Source of the DNA: Casuarina equisetifolia
Taxonomy: Eukaryota > Streptophyta > Magnoliopsida > Fagales > Casuarinaceae
Length of the DNA stretch: 64,000 bases
NCBI GenBank assembly: GCA_028551475.1
Contig: CM052354.1
Span: forward strand, 5,873,391-5,937,390
Direction of reading: 5' to 3'
The translations under genes were made by a program, and so were the position numbers. Shown piece after piece: positions 23,801 to 34,869 of the stretch. Numbering within the stretch: position 1 is the first letter of the stretch; each line of letters begins with the position of its first letter. Below the pieces are notes generated by a model that saw nothing but the letters and a program-made list of their open reading frames with translations, was not told the origin of the DNA and did not search any database.

Positions 23801-24103
23801 TACTAAGGCTTCGTATTTTATCTAAAGTATCATATTCCAGTGCAAATGAGAGAAGAAAATTTACAGGAATAGAATAAAAAATTAAAAATGAAATATTAGG
23901 AAGAATAGACATGGTAGAAACATATATACCCGAAAGATTTGTTTGACAATAACGAAAAGAGAGTCTGCATCAAAATCCTTTTCGGGAGGAACATGGGTCG
24001 CGGAAATTTGATGCTTAATCTCGACGCTGGACATGGATAGTACGTCCAGCCTACCCACAGTGGGATGCTCTGAGGCAATAGGCAGCACATGGTTGCTGGC
24101 CAT
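20851..24103 (-). CDS. SEO-C: intact sieve element occlusion protein, seven exons
   Basis: Predicted P-protein subunit; SEO proteins form filaments in phloem sieve elements that help seal injured tubes. Inferred exons are 24103-23930, 23379-23290, 22911-22484, 22332-22250, 22132-22002, 21841-21428 and 21273-20851. All introns are GT..AG, and the phases give one frame of 580 codons plus TAA. Residues 1-88 (exons 1-2) are a variable leader. Residues about 89-302 form the SEO N-terminal domain (SYSWQTKAVLALANFALDY, then VYWIIMSVVAC). Residues 303-440 form the thioredoxin-like part (VSLDVLKNKGVLLFLSDLH, VWIPIVAQW, MPWYVLQYF, FIKEEWHFE). Residues 441-580 are the C-terminal domain (YCGGKDSRWIKQF, GWAVL-type RWAVLIKWS). 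The protein is shorter than the usual 650-850 residues: the segment with the conserved W..ETWRLEL motif and the final Cys-rich tail are missing. It is divergent from the intact DUF247 gene 3.2 kb away. Confidence 0.85.
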
Positions 24104-27100
24104 AGTGTACCTTCGCTCTCTGGAGGATAAACGCTACAAGAGAGAGAGCTTTTTAGAACCTGAAGAGCTCTGGGGAATGGCAAACCTTGCTTACTAACCT
24201 TCCTCTTAAAACCATCCAGGAAAAAAATTCCCCATTCCGTGTGTGGACCACTCAGGCCCGAGTCCAACTTGCACTCATGTCTCGGCTGAAGGCTAGAAAC
24301 TGTCCTATACGTGCTCAGTGTTGTTTGACAACAACGAAAAGAGAGTCTATCACGTAGCCTTCGTAAGTGTTGTCTAATCACCGACCACCAAATCACAATC
24401 TATTAGAAACACCGGCCATGGGATCCGTACCTTCTCTTTTTGACACAAAATAAAGGAAATGCATGCACCAGGAAATGCTAAGCCGCCTGATTGTAACCTT
24501 CCTTCTTCCTTCTTCATCCTTCCTCCTTTTCCACGAAGTTTCAAAGGGTCTAGACATCATTGCCAAACAGGCCGTAGCAAGTCAGGTTGCTTAGTGTCAC
24601 GGGCAACTTCGTTGAGCAAATGACAAGAGCGAGGGAGCGTGGTTCTCAACGGGTGAGAGCCTTCCTTTTCCACCAAATATCTTGCAGTATTCGAGGTCTT
24701 TTCTGTCTAGATTCTTAGTACACTTTTCTTTTGTTTATGCTTATAGTAATTCAATCTAAATTTATCACTTTTCGTTATGGTTTTTTATGGTGAAAGACAT
24801 GAAATTTAGATTCAAAATTTGATCTACGTTCCATTTCTTTGTTCTAAATGTTGGGTTTTTTTGTTTCCTTATCCTCTACCAAAGATTTAAATATATTCCA
24901 TTCACAACAAATCCTCATATGAGTTGGCTCCAATGTTTAAGTCTAATTAATTTGAGAAAGACATATATAAACAATAAGTAAGTGGGTAGAAATTGTTTAG
25001 AATTACTTAAACTTTTGGTTAAGTAGTATAATAAAAAGAAGAGTCATAAAAATATAAATTTTAGAGTGAATTGCTAACGACACCATCTAAATTTATTTGA
25101 GATTTTGTAAATTTTTGAAATGATCGTTATGAAAAACATTTGAGGGGGAGGAGACTTAAACCCACAACTAGTAAAATTGTCAGTCACGGTTTAGCTTAGA
25201 AAACATGCTAAGTCAGGGGTCTTCCCTCTATTATTTCATTAAAATAAATTATATACCCCTTAATATTTAAAAAGAAGAATGAATTATTACTATAAAATTA
25301 AAACTTAAGTTTAAGAAGTGACATTCCTATGCAAAAAGGAAAATATTATCTCTGTAATGAAATTTACAACCCATATTAGTTATTAATAAATATGTTCTAA
25401 ATGCTTTAAAGAATTTTATATTAATTAAATCTTATTTGAAGATTATGTTTAAATAAAGTATAGACTTCTTCTTTATTAATTACTTTTAAAGAAAAATGAA
25501 TTTTTACATTATTCCATATCAATGAAATTGGTCCCATGCCTAACGTATTTTTTTATTCCAAAGCCTTTTCCCATTGTGATGATATATTTAGAATATTTTT
25601 AATGATTAAAAAACTATATTCCTCGTTGTCATTAACTAGGACAGGCATGTTTAATCCTCATTACACATATTAAATGAACTTCCAAGTATCCCATCATCCC
25701 AAATCTGATGCAATTAGGACAAGCATGTAAACCAATTGACTGACTGAATGACATTTATTACTTTTAAATCACTGTCTTTCACGTTTGTCTTAAGTTTACA
25801 TTGCCAATCGCTGCGTATCCAAAGTATTAGTGTCAGTCGTAATGGGACTCTTACAGGCAACCTTTTCTGGGCAATCGTTGAAATTTGGGTCCCCCGATAA
25901 ATCAAAGACGCGAAAAGAGATGGCTTTGGATACTCCTTTTTCTTGGATTTTGAAAATCTTGGTGCGAGTCAGTCAAGGATTTGATTATATCAATTGTGTC
26001 CTTGGAAAGTTTCCGGTCACTGAAAGTCTCTCTTTTCTGCCGTGCTGTCCTGGAAAGTCCTCCGTGCAGCTGGACTTTTGTTGGGATGTGGATGTGAGCA
26101 AGAGACCAGTGTGTCGACTAGAAAAGCATCGAAACCCAGTCACTTTCATTTGTTTGCTGCGATCGCCGTCTCTGGTTCTGGGAGGTCCGCTGAGCATCGA
26201 CCATTTGCGGATCTTAGAGGCGCACGGTGGCGAATAAACCTTCTTCCGTTGGTGATCTTCGTCAGGCCACCACCGATTGTCGTGGTTTTCACATTTTGAA
26301 AGATTCCTTTTGCATTCCTCAGGTTTGGATTGCTTACCTACCACTAACGGGTGTGATTTCTTAGAATGGTGTTCTTAATTTGGGGATTCCGGTTGAACAT
26401 GGCATGTAGATGGTATGGTAATTATAATCTTTATAGAATTTGCCACTTTCTCCTTTGCTTTATTGTGAAGATTCAAATTGATTTCCTATTTTCCATTTGG
26501 AAAACGATATAGGTCATCTATGTGATTTTGTTATTGATGGATGAAAACATATGATTTGCCTAGAAATTCGAACCGTTAGTCCCAAGGGATCTTCTTTTCT
26601 ATGAAGTTTCGAAAGGTCTGGCGGTCTAATAGACATCGTTGCTGTTAATTAATAACAGGCTGTGCAACTCGAGTCAAGTCGCTTCATGTCATAGGCAACT
26701 TCGTAGATGAAATGAGAAGAGCAAGGAAGTGGCTTCTTTTTTAAAGCAACCCAGTGTGTTCTATGGTTTGAGGGCTGAGCAGCAGAGCGATCCTCCTTCT
26801 CTACAGGTTGAAACCAAGTTCATGGTGGCGTAGTTCTCAACTAGTGAGAGCCTTCTTTTTCAACCAAATATACTGCAGTATCTGAGGTTCAATAATCTCT
26901 GTCTAGATTCTTTGTACACTTTTCTTTTGTTTATGCTTGCAGTAATTCAACCTAAATTTATCACTTTTCATTATGGCTGTTTTTAGCGAAAGACATGAAA
27001 TTTAGACATCAACCCAATCCTTAGATTGGTTGAAAGGGACTCAGCTCATAAAAACCCAGGTTTTGTTATTTTTGTTAAGTTATTGTAGCCTCTTAATAAT

Positions 27101-27292
27101 TCCTTCTCTTAAGATCAACATATCTTATATAGTCTATAAGAGAACCCATTCAATCTGACCCCATCATTTTGAGTTTATTTGTTCGTTTATTTAAATGTCT
27201 ACTTCTCTTATTCCACAAGCATCACTTTAATTGTGGGAAGTCAGTAACTCTTGTCTTTGTGATTAGGAGATCTAAGGAAGGAAGCTTGATAG
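24104..27292. promoter_or_regulatory. Divergent intergenic region between SEO-C and intact DUF247
   Basis: This region must hold the promoters of both intact genes. The left part (to about 24700) and the right part (from about 26740) resemble flanks in the other units. The middle, about 25750-26320, is richer in G+C and has no partner elsewhere in the window. It carries overlapping ORFs on both strands (for example 25830-26237 plus) that match no family I recognise. A DUF247 5' UTR intron is possible, because GTGATTAG precedes the conserved GAGAT leader 20-30 bases before the ATG. No specific regulatory site is claimed. Confidence 0.4.
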
Positions 27293-28579
27293 ATGGGGGA
27301 TCCAATTCAACAACCTACAAATGTCTCACCAATAGCTGCATATAATCGTGCTAATTTGGTGAATGAGATGACAAAAGAGTTTGAAAGCACAAAGTTTCCT
27401 TTATCATCTGAATGTTGCATTTACAAAGTTCCAAATACTCTTAGAAACTTGAATGAAGAAGCATATACTCCACAAGTTATTTCCATTGGGCCTATTCACC
27501 ATGGCAATGAAAAATTGCAAATGATGGAAAAGTATAAAGTACATTATTTGAAAGAATTCATAGGACAAACCAAGATGGACTTGGAGAATTTGGTGTGCTT
27601 TGTAGAGGATTTAGAAAAGAATATTCGCCAATGTTATGCGTGTACTATTTCACTTAGCAAGTGTGATTTTCTGAAAATGATCCTTAAGGATGCAAGCTTC
27701 ATCATTCAGCTTTTCATTAAGGAGTCAAGGAAAGGATTACCATGGACAATAGATGATCATATATTACTAAAGCCATGGTTGATTGCCAGGATACAATTGG
27801 ACTTTTTGTTACTTGAAAATCAACTTCCTTTCTTTATTGTGGAAAACTTGTTCAATTTTGCATATGCATCTTTCCCAAGTCTACCTTCATTCCTTAAGCT
27901 TACTTGTGACTATTTTCAGTTTTACAACCTCCAAAATTTGTCTTCAAATCTTGAGATTAAAATAAAACACTTCCTTGATTTGCTTAGAAAATTCTACCTC
28001 CCTTCTCAATCTCTACCAAGAAGAAAATGTAAAATAGTTAAGCATATGTATAGTGCAACCCAACTGGATGAGGTAGGATTGAAGTTTGTAGTGCATCCTA
28101 CAAGTAGGTGCTTACTAGACCTACATTATGAGAAAGGAGTGTTACAAATCCCACGCTTTATCTTGGATAATTGCATGGAGCTTTATGCTAGAAATCTCAT
28201 GGCCTTAGAGCAATGCCACTATCCAAATGAGGCATATGTTACTGATTATTTTCTCTTGTTACGTTTCCTCATCAAAAGTGAGAAAGATGTGCATTTACTT
28301 GGTCGAAAGGGGATTACAGTTAATGGGTTAGGTAACAATGATGCAATTTTCATCAACCAGCTTGGCACAAAGATCCTATATTCAGCCATGAGCTTAGAGT
28401 ATTATGATCTTTGCCAAAGTTTGGTAGAATTCTATGAAGACCCTTCCCATGGTTGGTTGGCTTCCTTGAGACGGGATTACCTACGCACTCCATGGATGGC
28501 AGCTTCTACCACAGCTGCTATTATCTTGTTGATTCTCACCTTGATACAAACTGCATGCTCTATCATTTCAATCAAGTAA
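27293..28579 (+). CDS. DUF247 domain membrane protein, intact
   Basis: Single open frame of 428 codons and the only complete DUF247 gene here. Visible family features are IYKVPNTLRNLNEEAYTPQ (residues 43-61), SIGPIHHG (64-71), the core motif LLLENQLPFFIVENLF (172-187) and GLGNNDAIFINQL in the C-terminal half. A hydrophobic C-terminal helix (about 402-425), preceded by YLRTPW, is the usual single membrane anchor of this family. The ATG follows the same leader in all copies (AAGCTTGATAG), which supports the start. The TAA stop overlaps a consensus donor (CAA|GTAAGT), so an extended spliced form is conceivable. The biochemical role of DUF247 is unknown; in grasses, family members are linked to self-incompatibility loci. 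A functional link with SEO is not shown. Confidence 0.92.
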   Translation: MGDPIQQPTNVSPIAAYNRANLVNEMTKEFESTKFPLSSECCIYKVPNTLRNLNEEAYTPQVISIGPIHHGNEKLQMMEKYKVHYLKEFIGQTKMDLENLVCFVEDLEKNIRQCYACTISLSKCDFLKMILKDASFIIQLFIKESRKGLPWTIDDHILLKPWLIARIQLDFLLLENQLPFFIVENLFNFAYASFPSLPSFLKLTCDYFQFYNLQNLSSNLEIKIKHFLDLLRKFYLPSQSLPRRKCKIVKHMYSATQLDEVGLKFVVHPTSRCLLDLHYEKGVLQIPRFILDNCMELYARNLMALEQCHYPNEAYVTDYFLLLRFLIKSEKDVHLLGRKGITVNGLGNNDAIFINQLGTKILYSAMSLEYYDLCQSLVEFYEDPSHGWLASLRRDYLRTPWMAASTTAAIILLILTLIQTACSIISIK

Positions 28580-31024
28580 GTTCTAAGCTTTTGTCTCTTC
28601 TTTACAAACTTAAGATGCATGGGCATTTCAAATACCTTTCAAAATTGGATAGAATCTCTTCTCACAAGTTTTGGTTTTCCTATCTAGTTTTTTAAGCTAC
28701 CTCCTTGGTTAATGTGATATTCTTTAGAAACTAAAGATGCATAAGTGCTTTGAACTTCTTTGGAAGAAGGGATGGAATTTTCTTCCTACAAAGTTGGGAA
28801 TCTTATAAGTCTCTCTCTTTTAATATGAAATGATTCTTTTAAGGTTGAGTCAATGAATAATCTCTTTTTCACTTATCATTTTTTTGGATGTATTTGGGGA
28901 GAATGTTTCAGGCCTACTAATAACTAAGGTCCCGAGCTGTTTCACCAAGCTGATGATAATTACTCAACTCGAAGAGACCACATTGGAGAAGATGATAATA
29001 TATTTATTACTTCTCTCATTTCCTTTTGTTTCTACGCTTTCTTAGCCTGGCTGGAAGGTCCATAGTCTGTACAGTGGCCACTATTTTGTGAGATCACTGT
29101 TGTTTGCCTATTTGTGCTTGGACTAAGTGCATTTATCTTTATGGTTTGTGTAAATTGTTATGGTATTTTCTTAGCAAGGGCCACCACAGGAAGACGTCAC
29201 AGTACCTAAGGGAGTGGTGCATAATTGTCAACAGGATTACGTCAAATCAAATTTTTTGGACATCTTATTAAAATTAGAAGTAATGACAAAATGATAGTTT
29301 GTTTTTCCCTTTAGAGTAAAATTAATTTTTGTTGTGAACAAAAACCTGGTTTGGTTAAGAATAAGTGTTGTTTGTGACTTTTTAATTCTAAATTCGGCAT
29401 TGAGTGAATGCATGGATGGTTAAATACCGAGTATTGAAAAGTATTAATACCTGTGAACGTAGAGGAGAGTCGCGTGAGATCCAACCCTCGACTTATAGAG
29501 AGTTGGAGGAAGGGCCCTCCGTGGACCTAGTGTTGACAAAGATAGATGAGTTGGCTCCAGCGTCTAAGTCTTGGTGATCCGAGAAATACATGTGAACAAG
29601 GCTATTGTAAGTAAGTGGTTCGAAGAAGACCACCTAAATTTATTTGAGACTCTGTAAATTTTTGGTGTGAATGCTAAATATGTTTGTCGCACGATTCCAT
29701 TTATCTCTCAAACATTTCCTACATAGTTGATAACAGGTTTACTTTCCCTATAATGATTTGAGTGCATGCTTTCACCATTGCCTTTCAAGCTCACTCATTT
29801 GATCATGTTCGGCGAGAGATCCACATTCCATTTGGTCCTTTTGTGCTTCGGGCTAAGATGAACAGAAATCTCCATAAGCCTTTTCAAACAAACATCAATA
29901 AACTAGGGGCCACAGCTCAAACTAAAGGAACAAAAAAGAGACGGAATAGTGTGGTAAGGACCAATGAGCAATAGGAAGAACAAAAACCCAGTTGTCTTTT
30001 TATGCAAAACTTCCCCCTTACCCCAATTTACCTAACAAAAGAAAAAAAAATAGTTTGGACCACCCATCACAAAAATATAAAAAAGCAACTGTTTTTCTTC
30101 ACCCTCAAACTTTAGTAGTGCTTTTTTTCTTATAGAGTAGTTTTTGCCATAATTTGATATAAATTTTCAACTGTTTTAAAGAATTTTTTGTGTAGAGAAA
30201 TCAATTTGGTTTTTGTTTTATAATGACTTAGAAGTGATGATAGTTCTTAAAGATTTTACTATTTCTATCATTCTAAATAACATAAATAAAGAGGTATAAT
30301 CAAATTTAATATACATGCTCTAAATTGTTTTCTCCCCCTATTGTATGGTTGAAGAGCTAATTAATACTTGCTTATTAAGATAAGTAGGATAGCAACACAC
30401 TACTTATGGTCCCTAGGCACGAGAAGATTACTGTTGAGAAATGATATTTTTAAAAGAGGTGATTTTAAGATTAATTATGGTATTATTATAATTGGATATA
30501 TGTTTCACAATTGTTGGTGTTAAACATTGAACATTGAAATATAACTTTGCTTCTATGCTATTTAAAAGCTAGACAAAATATAAAATTTGGATGTTAGAAA
30601 GAGTTCTTTGGCTGAATTTATTACTTACAATAAGTTAGTACTTAGTCATTCTCTAAAGTTAAATGAAAATTATAACTTATATGTTGCGATATTTATGATA
30701 ACTCACATGTTTCCTATAATTATAACTCACATGCTATTATAATATTTATGATAAAATTATTATCTATATGAAATATATAACCTATAAATACAACAATAAA
30801 TTTCATTATCCATTTATTACTATAGCATAGTTAAGTGTTTCCGCATAGATTATTCCAACAAAAGACTCTCTCCCTTACAAGCAACATAAATATATACTAT
30901 TTATGATATTGGCATCAGCGTAGCAATATAACCAACACATTTATTATAGCATTACACTATCAAACTTCCTGATACTGGTGACACACATACGTATGATCTA
31001 TGGCACAGTCAATGCGGCAGTACC
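28580..31024. other. Spacer of unit 2; no gene seen
   Basis: Collinear with 10456-14165 but shorter, with deletions near 28910 and 29172. The second joins ACCAAACG-type sequence to AAGGGCCACCA and removes about 1 kb. The ORF at 29762-29974 lies in the block shared by all units, has no recognisable domain, and is not called. Confidence 0.6.
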
Positions 31025-34000
31025 TTATATCGGCTGGGATATTGATGGATTGGGATTAGTCGAGTAAAGCTTATTATGATATTCTTTGAAGCAATTTTCG
31101 AAGCCCCTCTCAGACACATACTGCTTCCACTCGTGAAACACCTCCAAGACCTTCCAAATTGTTGCACCATCACGACTAACTATCCTTGTCGACCACTTGA
31201 TCAACACAGCCACCTTTTCTCATTCTTGAAAGAAGACAATATCCTTTGAATTTCCTCGTTCTTCTTCCGAGTCTTGGAGCCTCTTCGGAAAGGGTTCCAT
31301 GTGTTAACTTTTTCATCGCAGTAACATTCCACGGAAATGAGTGCTTGATGATGGGGTCTTCAGCCACAGCATTTGCTTTCTCGGAAAATTATTCGATCCA
31401 TCTGCTGTCCTTGCCTCCACAGTAGAAAGTGTAGTCTTCTATCTGGTTGCACAAGGAATGTTTTAGTCTCAAGTTTTACTTGAAGGTACCTTATCATATT
31501 TTGCCTAAAGCTACACCCATAATTATGCGGATATGAACATATGTATCCATGAGGTCTATAAGTATCTTCATTAAGATTTTCAGAAATAACTTACTGTGTG
31601 AGGTCCTCGTGGACACCTGACATCTCCTTGAGCTTCGCATGGCAAGGCGAATAAAGAGAAGGCCTCTGTTCCCTCCATTCGAATCATTTGCAAAATGCTT
31701 TCTGCTTGGACGTTGTGAAGTCCTCGTGGACTAGAGATACCCAAACGGCAGAACCATGACACGGGGCGGTCCTGGTAGACATCCGCACGACGCATGACAC
31801 CCTCATCGGGAGTCCCCACCCAAGTTAAAGGGAAGACCTCGGTTCCGCTCCTTTGAATCCTGGGCAAAAGGTCTTTTGCTTGGATATTTCCTCGTGCGTC
31901 CATTGCGTCTACAACAGGGCCATTCTCGAAGTGCCACTCTTCCTTAATGAACTTGATGCCTGCCAACTGTGAAAAGTATTGCAGTACATACCATGGCATC
32001 TGCGATCGCAACATATCAAACTTTTTCCGCAACTCATCGGCCCATTGTGCCACAATGGGGATCCACACGATATTATAGTCTGTTATTTTTTCGTAAATTG
32101 GCTTCATAATCAACATATCATCTCTAGACACATGCAGGTCCGATAAAAACAACAGAACACCTTTATTTTTCAAAACGTCAAGGCTGACCTGTTTACGCAG
32201 CACAAACTGTTAAAAACCGAGTCTATTTGTTCGATAGAATAAACATAAACATGTATTAAACATAATTGCGGCAAAGTGCTAGATAATATTCAGTTTGTAG
32301 CAAGCTTGCTTGAAGATGTGTCTTGTGTGGGACGACCTATACTAACCCTTTTTTTTATTTATTTATTATCTTGAGTCTGAATACATATGTTGTTTCAACC
32401 GTGCTGCTGTAATTTTACACTATCAAAGTGACAAAAGAAATTCTACAAGTAGTTCGATTGTTAGAGGTGAAAGCGCTAACCGGTTCGTCCAAACATCTGT
32501 CAATAAGTAGCTGTACATCATCCTTGCCGAAAATCAGTGCCTTCAAAACCTCCGTCACTTCGTCGGATGTTTGTAAGAGTTCCTTCACTCTTCTCATTGC
32601 CCTCCTTTTCTCTGCAATAAAAGAGAATCTATAATTAGACATGTCGTCTATTCTAAACTATTGTGTTGGATGTTGATAGATCCATGGTGGCGTGCTTCCT
32701 TATGAATGAAATTGTTCAGTGGCTTGCCTATGTCCTTAAGACGATCGCTTATAACCCTGCTTTGTTTGAACAGCTTGTTATAGATGCTGTTGGCCAATGA
32801 CAACAGTTCCTGTATATTGTCCCTAAAATCAGGCAACCACCTTCATTTGAATTAGATTGAGAGGATAGTAGCTGTATGAAATATTTTATTGTAACACCAT
32901 GTATGACACCTAGGTCAACTATGACATGATGTCAACATATGTCATACATGCCAAGGGTAGGAACTTACTCGTTGCTAGTACGACCAAACATTGGAGTTGT
33001 GCAAGCTACGACACTCATAATAATCCAGTAGGCAAGTACTGGGATATTGTCCATGGCATGTGACAACAATGATACATCTTCTGCATCATTCGAAGACGTA
33101 CTCTTTTGCTTCTCTAACTCAAAGATGCATTCGGTTGCGGTCAGCATACGATTGATCATCTCTTTAATGAGTAGGGTTGATGGGTCACCTTGGGAAGTGG
33201 CCAAGATGTATTTCTTGTAATCCAAAGCAAAATTTGCTAGTGCCAACACAGCCTTGCTCTGCCATGAATAACTTGAGAGTATGTTGAGTATTGACATCGT
33301 TGTTCTGTGTGCCGTTTCAACATCTAAAACCATGCGAGTCATCTGTTATTACAATTTTCTTCTTTTAGCAAAAAACACAAAAGGAGATTGAAGTATAACA
33401 ATGATAGAAATTCTCAAATCATTATAAAATTTCTATTGCTTCTTATTAGTCAAATTGGAGAAGGACTAAAGAATTGTAAAAGATTATAGTGCTTTACAAA
33501 CAATAACTAATTATCTCGATTGAATAGTGGAAGATAAAGGCAAAAATATAACTGCTAACATTACGTATTTTGTCACAACAATTGCTAAATAATGGAATAG
33601 TAAAAATGATATTGTTTACCTTGGTTATAATTCACGAAACAAATATTGAAAAATAAAATTTAAAAATGTGATTTGTTCTTTTAAAAAAAAATGCCCTTCC
33701 ATGTAATTACCTTTAAAGAAAGTTGCTCATCCGTGCTCAATATTGAATCTAAGCTTCCTCTCAATGCTTCTTTCCCTAAGATCTCTGGGTGTTCTTGGTC
33801 CTGCCGTAACTCAAAGGTAAAAGCACCGACTTGATCCCATTGACAATTAAAAATAGTTACCCTTCAAACCCGAAGATTTACAGGAGTAGAATAAAAAAGT
33901 GAAAAATAAAATATTAGGAAGAGCAGACATGGTAGAAATATATATGTACCTGTAAGATATCGTCAGAACGCTTCAGAATTTTTTTGACAACAACGAAAAG

Positions 34001-34144
34001 AGAGTTTGCATCAAAATCCTTTTCGGGAGGAACATGGGTCGCCGAAATTTGATGCTTAATCTCGGCGTTGGACATGGTTAACACGTCCAGCCCAACCTCA
34101 CCGGGTTGCTCTGTGGCAGTAGGCAGCACATTGTTGCTGGCCAT
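31025..34144 (-). pseudogene. SEO-D: sieve element occlusion gene, truncated in exon 7
   Basis: Exons are 34144-33950, 33800-33711, 33342-32969, 32822-32728, 32611-32481, 32188-31595 and 31442-31025. Exons 1-6 are open and in phase (493 codons). In exon 7 a CAA to TAA change stops translation after 17 codons, and a 4-nt and a 1-nt deletion follow, so the C-terminal SEO domain is lost. A 510-residue truncated product is still possible. Exon 3 lacks 18 codons compared with SEO-A and SEO-C, between DPST and KEMINRM. Exon 4 ends at a GC donor (ATAG|GCAAGC). Exon 6 is 594 nt instead of 414 because a diverged copy of its own 3' part is inserted. The flank carries the same CT-rich stretch and 70-bp array as SEO-A. 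Confidence 0.82.
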
Positions 34145-34663
34145 AGTGTTCCTTCGTTCTCCGGAGGGTAAACACAAGAAGAAAGAAAGTTTCTTAGAAC
34201 CTGAAGAGCTCTGGGAAATGGCAAACCTTGTGCGCTTACCTTCCTCCTTTTAAACCTTCCAAATGAAAGTAAGCAAATGAAGGTGAGATAAGCGGAAGGT
34301 GAGAAAAGAGACGTTAGACAAGCGGAAGGAGAGAAAAGATAAAAGAAACTGTAAGAAAGACAAGGAGAGAGAGAGAGATAGCTAAAGAAGAGAGAGAAAA
34401 TGTGGAGCAACTGAAAACTTTCTTAGTTTTTCTTGCTTGCTTAACAACTAAGCTGCAGGAAAGCCTTTTCATAAAGTTTTAAGCTTTCTTAGTTTTTCTT
34501 TCTTGCTTAACTACTAAGATGCAGGAAAGCCTTTTCATAAAGTTTTAAGCTTTCTTACAACTAAGATGCAGGAAAGCGTAGGTGAGAACAACCCCCTGAT
34601 TCGTGATTTGAGTTGGGATCTTCAGTCTTTTAGAGGAGCAGGTGGGATTTCTGCATTCAGTTC
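34145..34663. promoter_or_regulatory. 5' flank of SEO-D, cut by a copia element
   Basis: Matches 7116-7590 upstream of SEO-A. On the minus strand it has a CT-rich stretch at about 34360-34402. The homology resumes at 40011 on the far side of the retrotransposon, so the insertion separated about 500 bp of proximal promoter from the rest. No specific promoter motif is claimed. Confidence 0.5.
34412..34578. repeat. Short tandem repeat array, about 70-bp unit
   Basis: Counterpart of the array at 7313-7492, with the same CTTTCTTAG, CTTGCTTAA and TGCAGGAAAGCC landmarks repeated about two and a half times. Confidence 0.75.
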
Positions 34664-34857
34664 TATAACAAAGTGATAACAGAGGACAAGTGGAAGAAGG
34701 TTTCAATTGTATTGCAATGAATAAAATTGTACAATGTGATGTCCTTAAATACAAACCTAGGTAGGACTTACATGGAAAACCATATAATGGAAATATTTAC
34801 ATTAAATTTCCTATATACTATATATCAAAAGTAGATCTTTTGGTATTTTCCATAACA
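34664..34857 (-). repeat. 3' LTR of the copia element
   Basis: Direct repeat of 39807-40005. The shared core contains ACAATGTGATGTCCTTAAAT and a CCATAACA end. It is followed by the polypurine tract (minus strand) at 34858-34869. Confidence 0.85.
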
Positions 34858-34869
34858 CTCCCCCTCAAG

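Larger units (their letters stand above)
26740..33650. repeat. Segmental duplication, unit 2 [DUF247 + SEO]
   Basis: Partner of 8240-16480. The SEO copies in both (SEO-B and SEO-D) share an 18-codon deletion in exon 3 and a GC splice donor after exon 4. Confidence 0.8.

Noticed and set aside
25830..26237. 135-codon plus-strand ORF as a possible gene
   Set aside because: No recognisable domain, overlaps an opposite-strand ORF of similar length, and composition is not clearly coding. Reported only as part of the intergenic region.
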